Part shown: one piece after another, positions 33,346 through 33,524 of the stretch
Position numbering within the stretch: the first letter of the stretch is position 1
Layout: each line of letters starts with the position of its first letter
Assembly: GCA_004554395.1 (NCBI GenBank)
Contig: SFMP01000069.1
Coordinates: 1-33,524 of the forward strand
Reading direction: 5' to 3'
Length of the DNA: 33,524 nt
From: Myxococcales bacterium
GTDB taxonomy: Bacteria > Myxococcota_A > Bradymonadia > UBA4248
Position numbers and translations under genes: made by a program
Notes under the pieces: model-generated
Seen by the model: the letters and a program-made list of their open reading frames with translations, nothing else
Databases searched by the model: none
What the model was told of the DNA's origin: nothing

Positions 33346-33440
33346 GACCTCTCCCCCTGCTCTCCATAAATGGCGTGGGAGAATTTGACCTCTCCCCCGG
33401 CCTGTCGGCCACCCCCTCTCCATAAATGGCGCGGGGAAAT
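33346..33440. repeat. Tandem CTCTCCATAAATGGCG repeat
   Basis: TGACCTCTCCCCC and CTCTCCATAAATGGCG occur twice, at about 33345-33375 and 33386-33431, the second pair separated by a GGCC-TGTC-GGCC hairpin. Non-coding. Confidence 0.55.
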
Positions 33441-33466
33441 GGACATCTGCCGGCGCCAGAACACAG

Positions 33467-33494
33467 CCCGGGGTAAGCGTAGCGCTACCCCGGG
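33467..33494. repeat. GC-rich palindrome
   Basis: CCCGGGGTAAGCG, loop TAG, CGCTACCCCGGG: a 12-bp stem with a single bulged A. Position and make-up recall 13005-13041, but the inner bases differ. Confidence 0.6.
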
Positions 33495-33500
33495 AAGGCG

Positions 33501-33524
33501 GCGTATTGCCCAACGGGCAATAGC
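33501..33524 (-). repeat. Dispersed hairpin element at the window edge
   Basis: A perfect 8-bp stem TATTGCCC/GGGCAATA with loop AAC, flanked by GCG and GC, the same element as 9482-9505 but in opposite orientation. It probably continues past the window. Confidence 0.7.

Overview
The window reads as a chromosomal segment of a Gram-negative, deltaproteobacterial-type organism, most likely from the Myxococcota/Bradymonadota area and probably living anaerobically or with a host. This is inference. It rests on many SPII lipoproteins, Cys-rich repeat lipoproteins, EF-hand-like lipoproteins, a 2547-residue TPR protein, a BspA-type surface protein, and Rpn-family genes. No rRNA, tRNA, CRISPR array or phage module was seen. 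The housekeeping genes are nadA, mgsA, a class A penicillin-binding protein, recA, holA, serC, ruvB and ruvA. TAG, TAA and TGA all appear to be used as stops.

Layout. 1-3.7 kb: an Rpn gene broken by one in-frame TGA, a secreted TPR/two-helix protein, and two small lipoproteins. 3.7-5.1 kb: the leftward mgsA-nadA pair behind GC-rich palindromes that probably act as terminators. 5.4-9.4 kb: penicillin-binding protein 1A, a secreted membrane protein, and a TSCPD-domain protein. 9.4-10.3 kb: hairpin repeats and the 3' remnant of a glycine-rich surface protein. 10.4-12.9 kb: recA with a near-consensus promoter, then holA, whose last codons lie inside an intergenic repeat. 12.9-21.1 kb: repeat-rich DNA, a sigma70-like promoter, and the giant TPR gene with a clear terminator. 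21.2-24.5 kb: more hairpin repeats, an esterase, a second copy of the TPR/two-helix protein, and serC. 24.5-26.3 kb: ruvA-ruvB, leftward. 26.3-27.3 kb: decayed Rpn pieces and a shortened Rpn gene. 27.4-33.2 kb: three leftward genes for Cys-rich exported proteins, two of which share the same modules.

The most interesting signals are four. (1) A family of dispersed intergenic hairpins with conserved GCTAT...ATACGC ends, in three clusters plus one copy at the window edge. (2) The Cys-rich lipoprotein locus, where one 36-39 residue Cys module is reused, once fused to a PKD-like domain and BspA repeats. (3) A roughly 45-bp upstream element present in inverted copies in front of two divergent genes. 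(4) An Rpn nuclease graveyard. None can be given a function from sequence alone. No complete, clearly novel defence or metabolic system was recognised.
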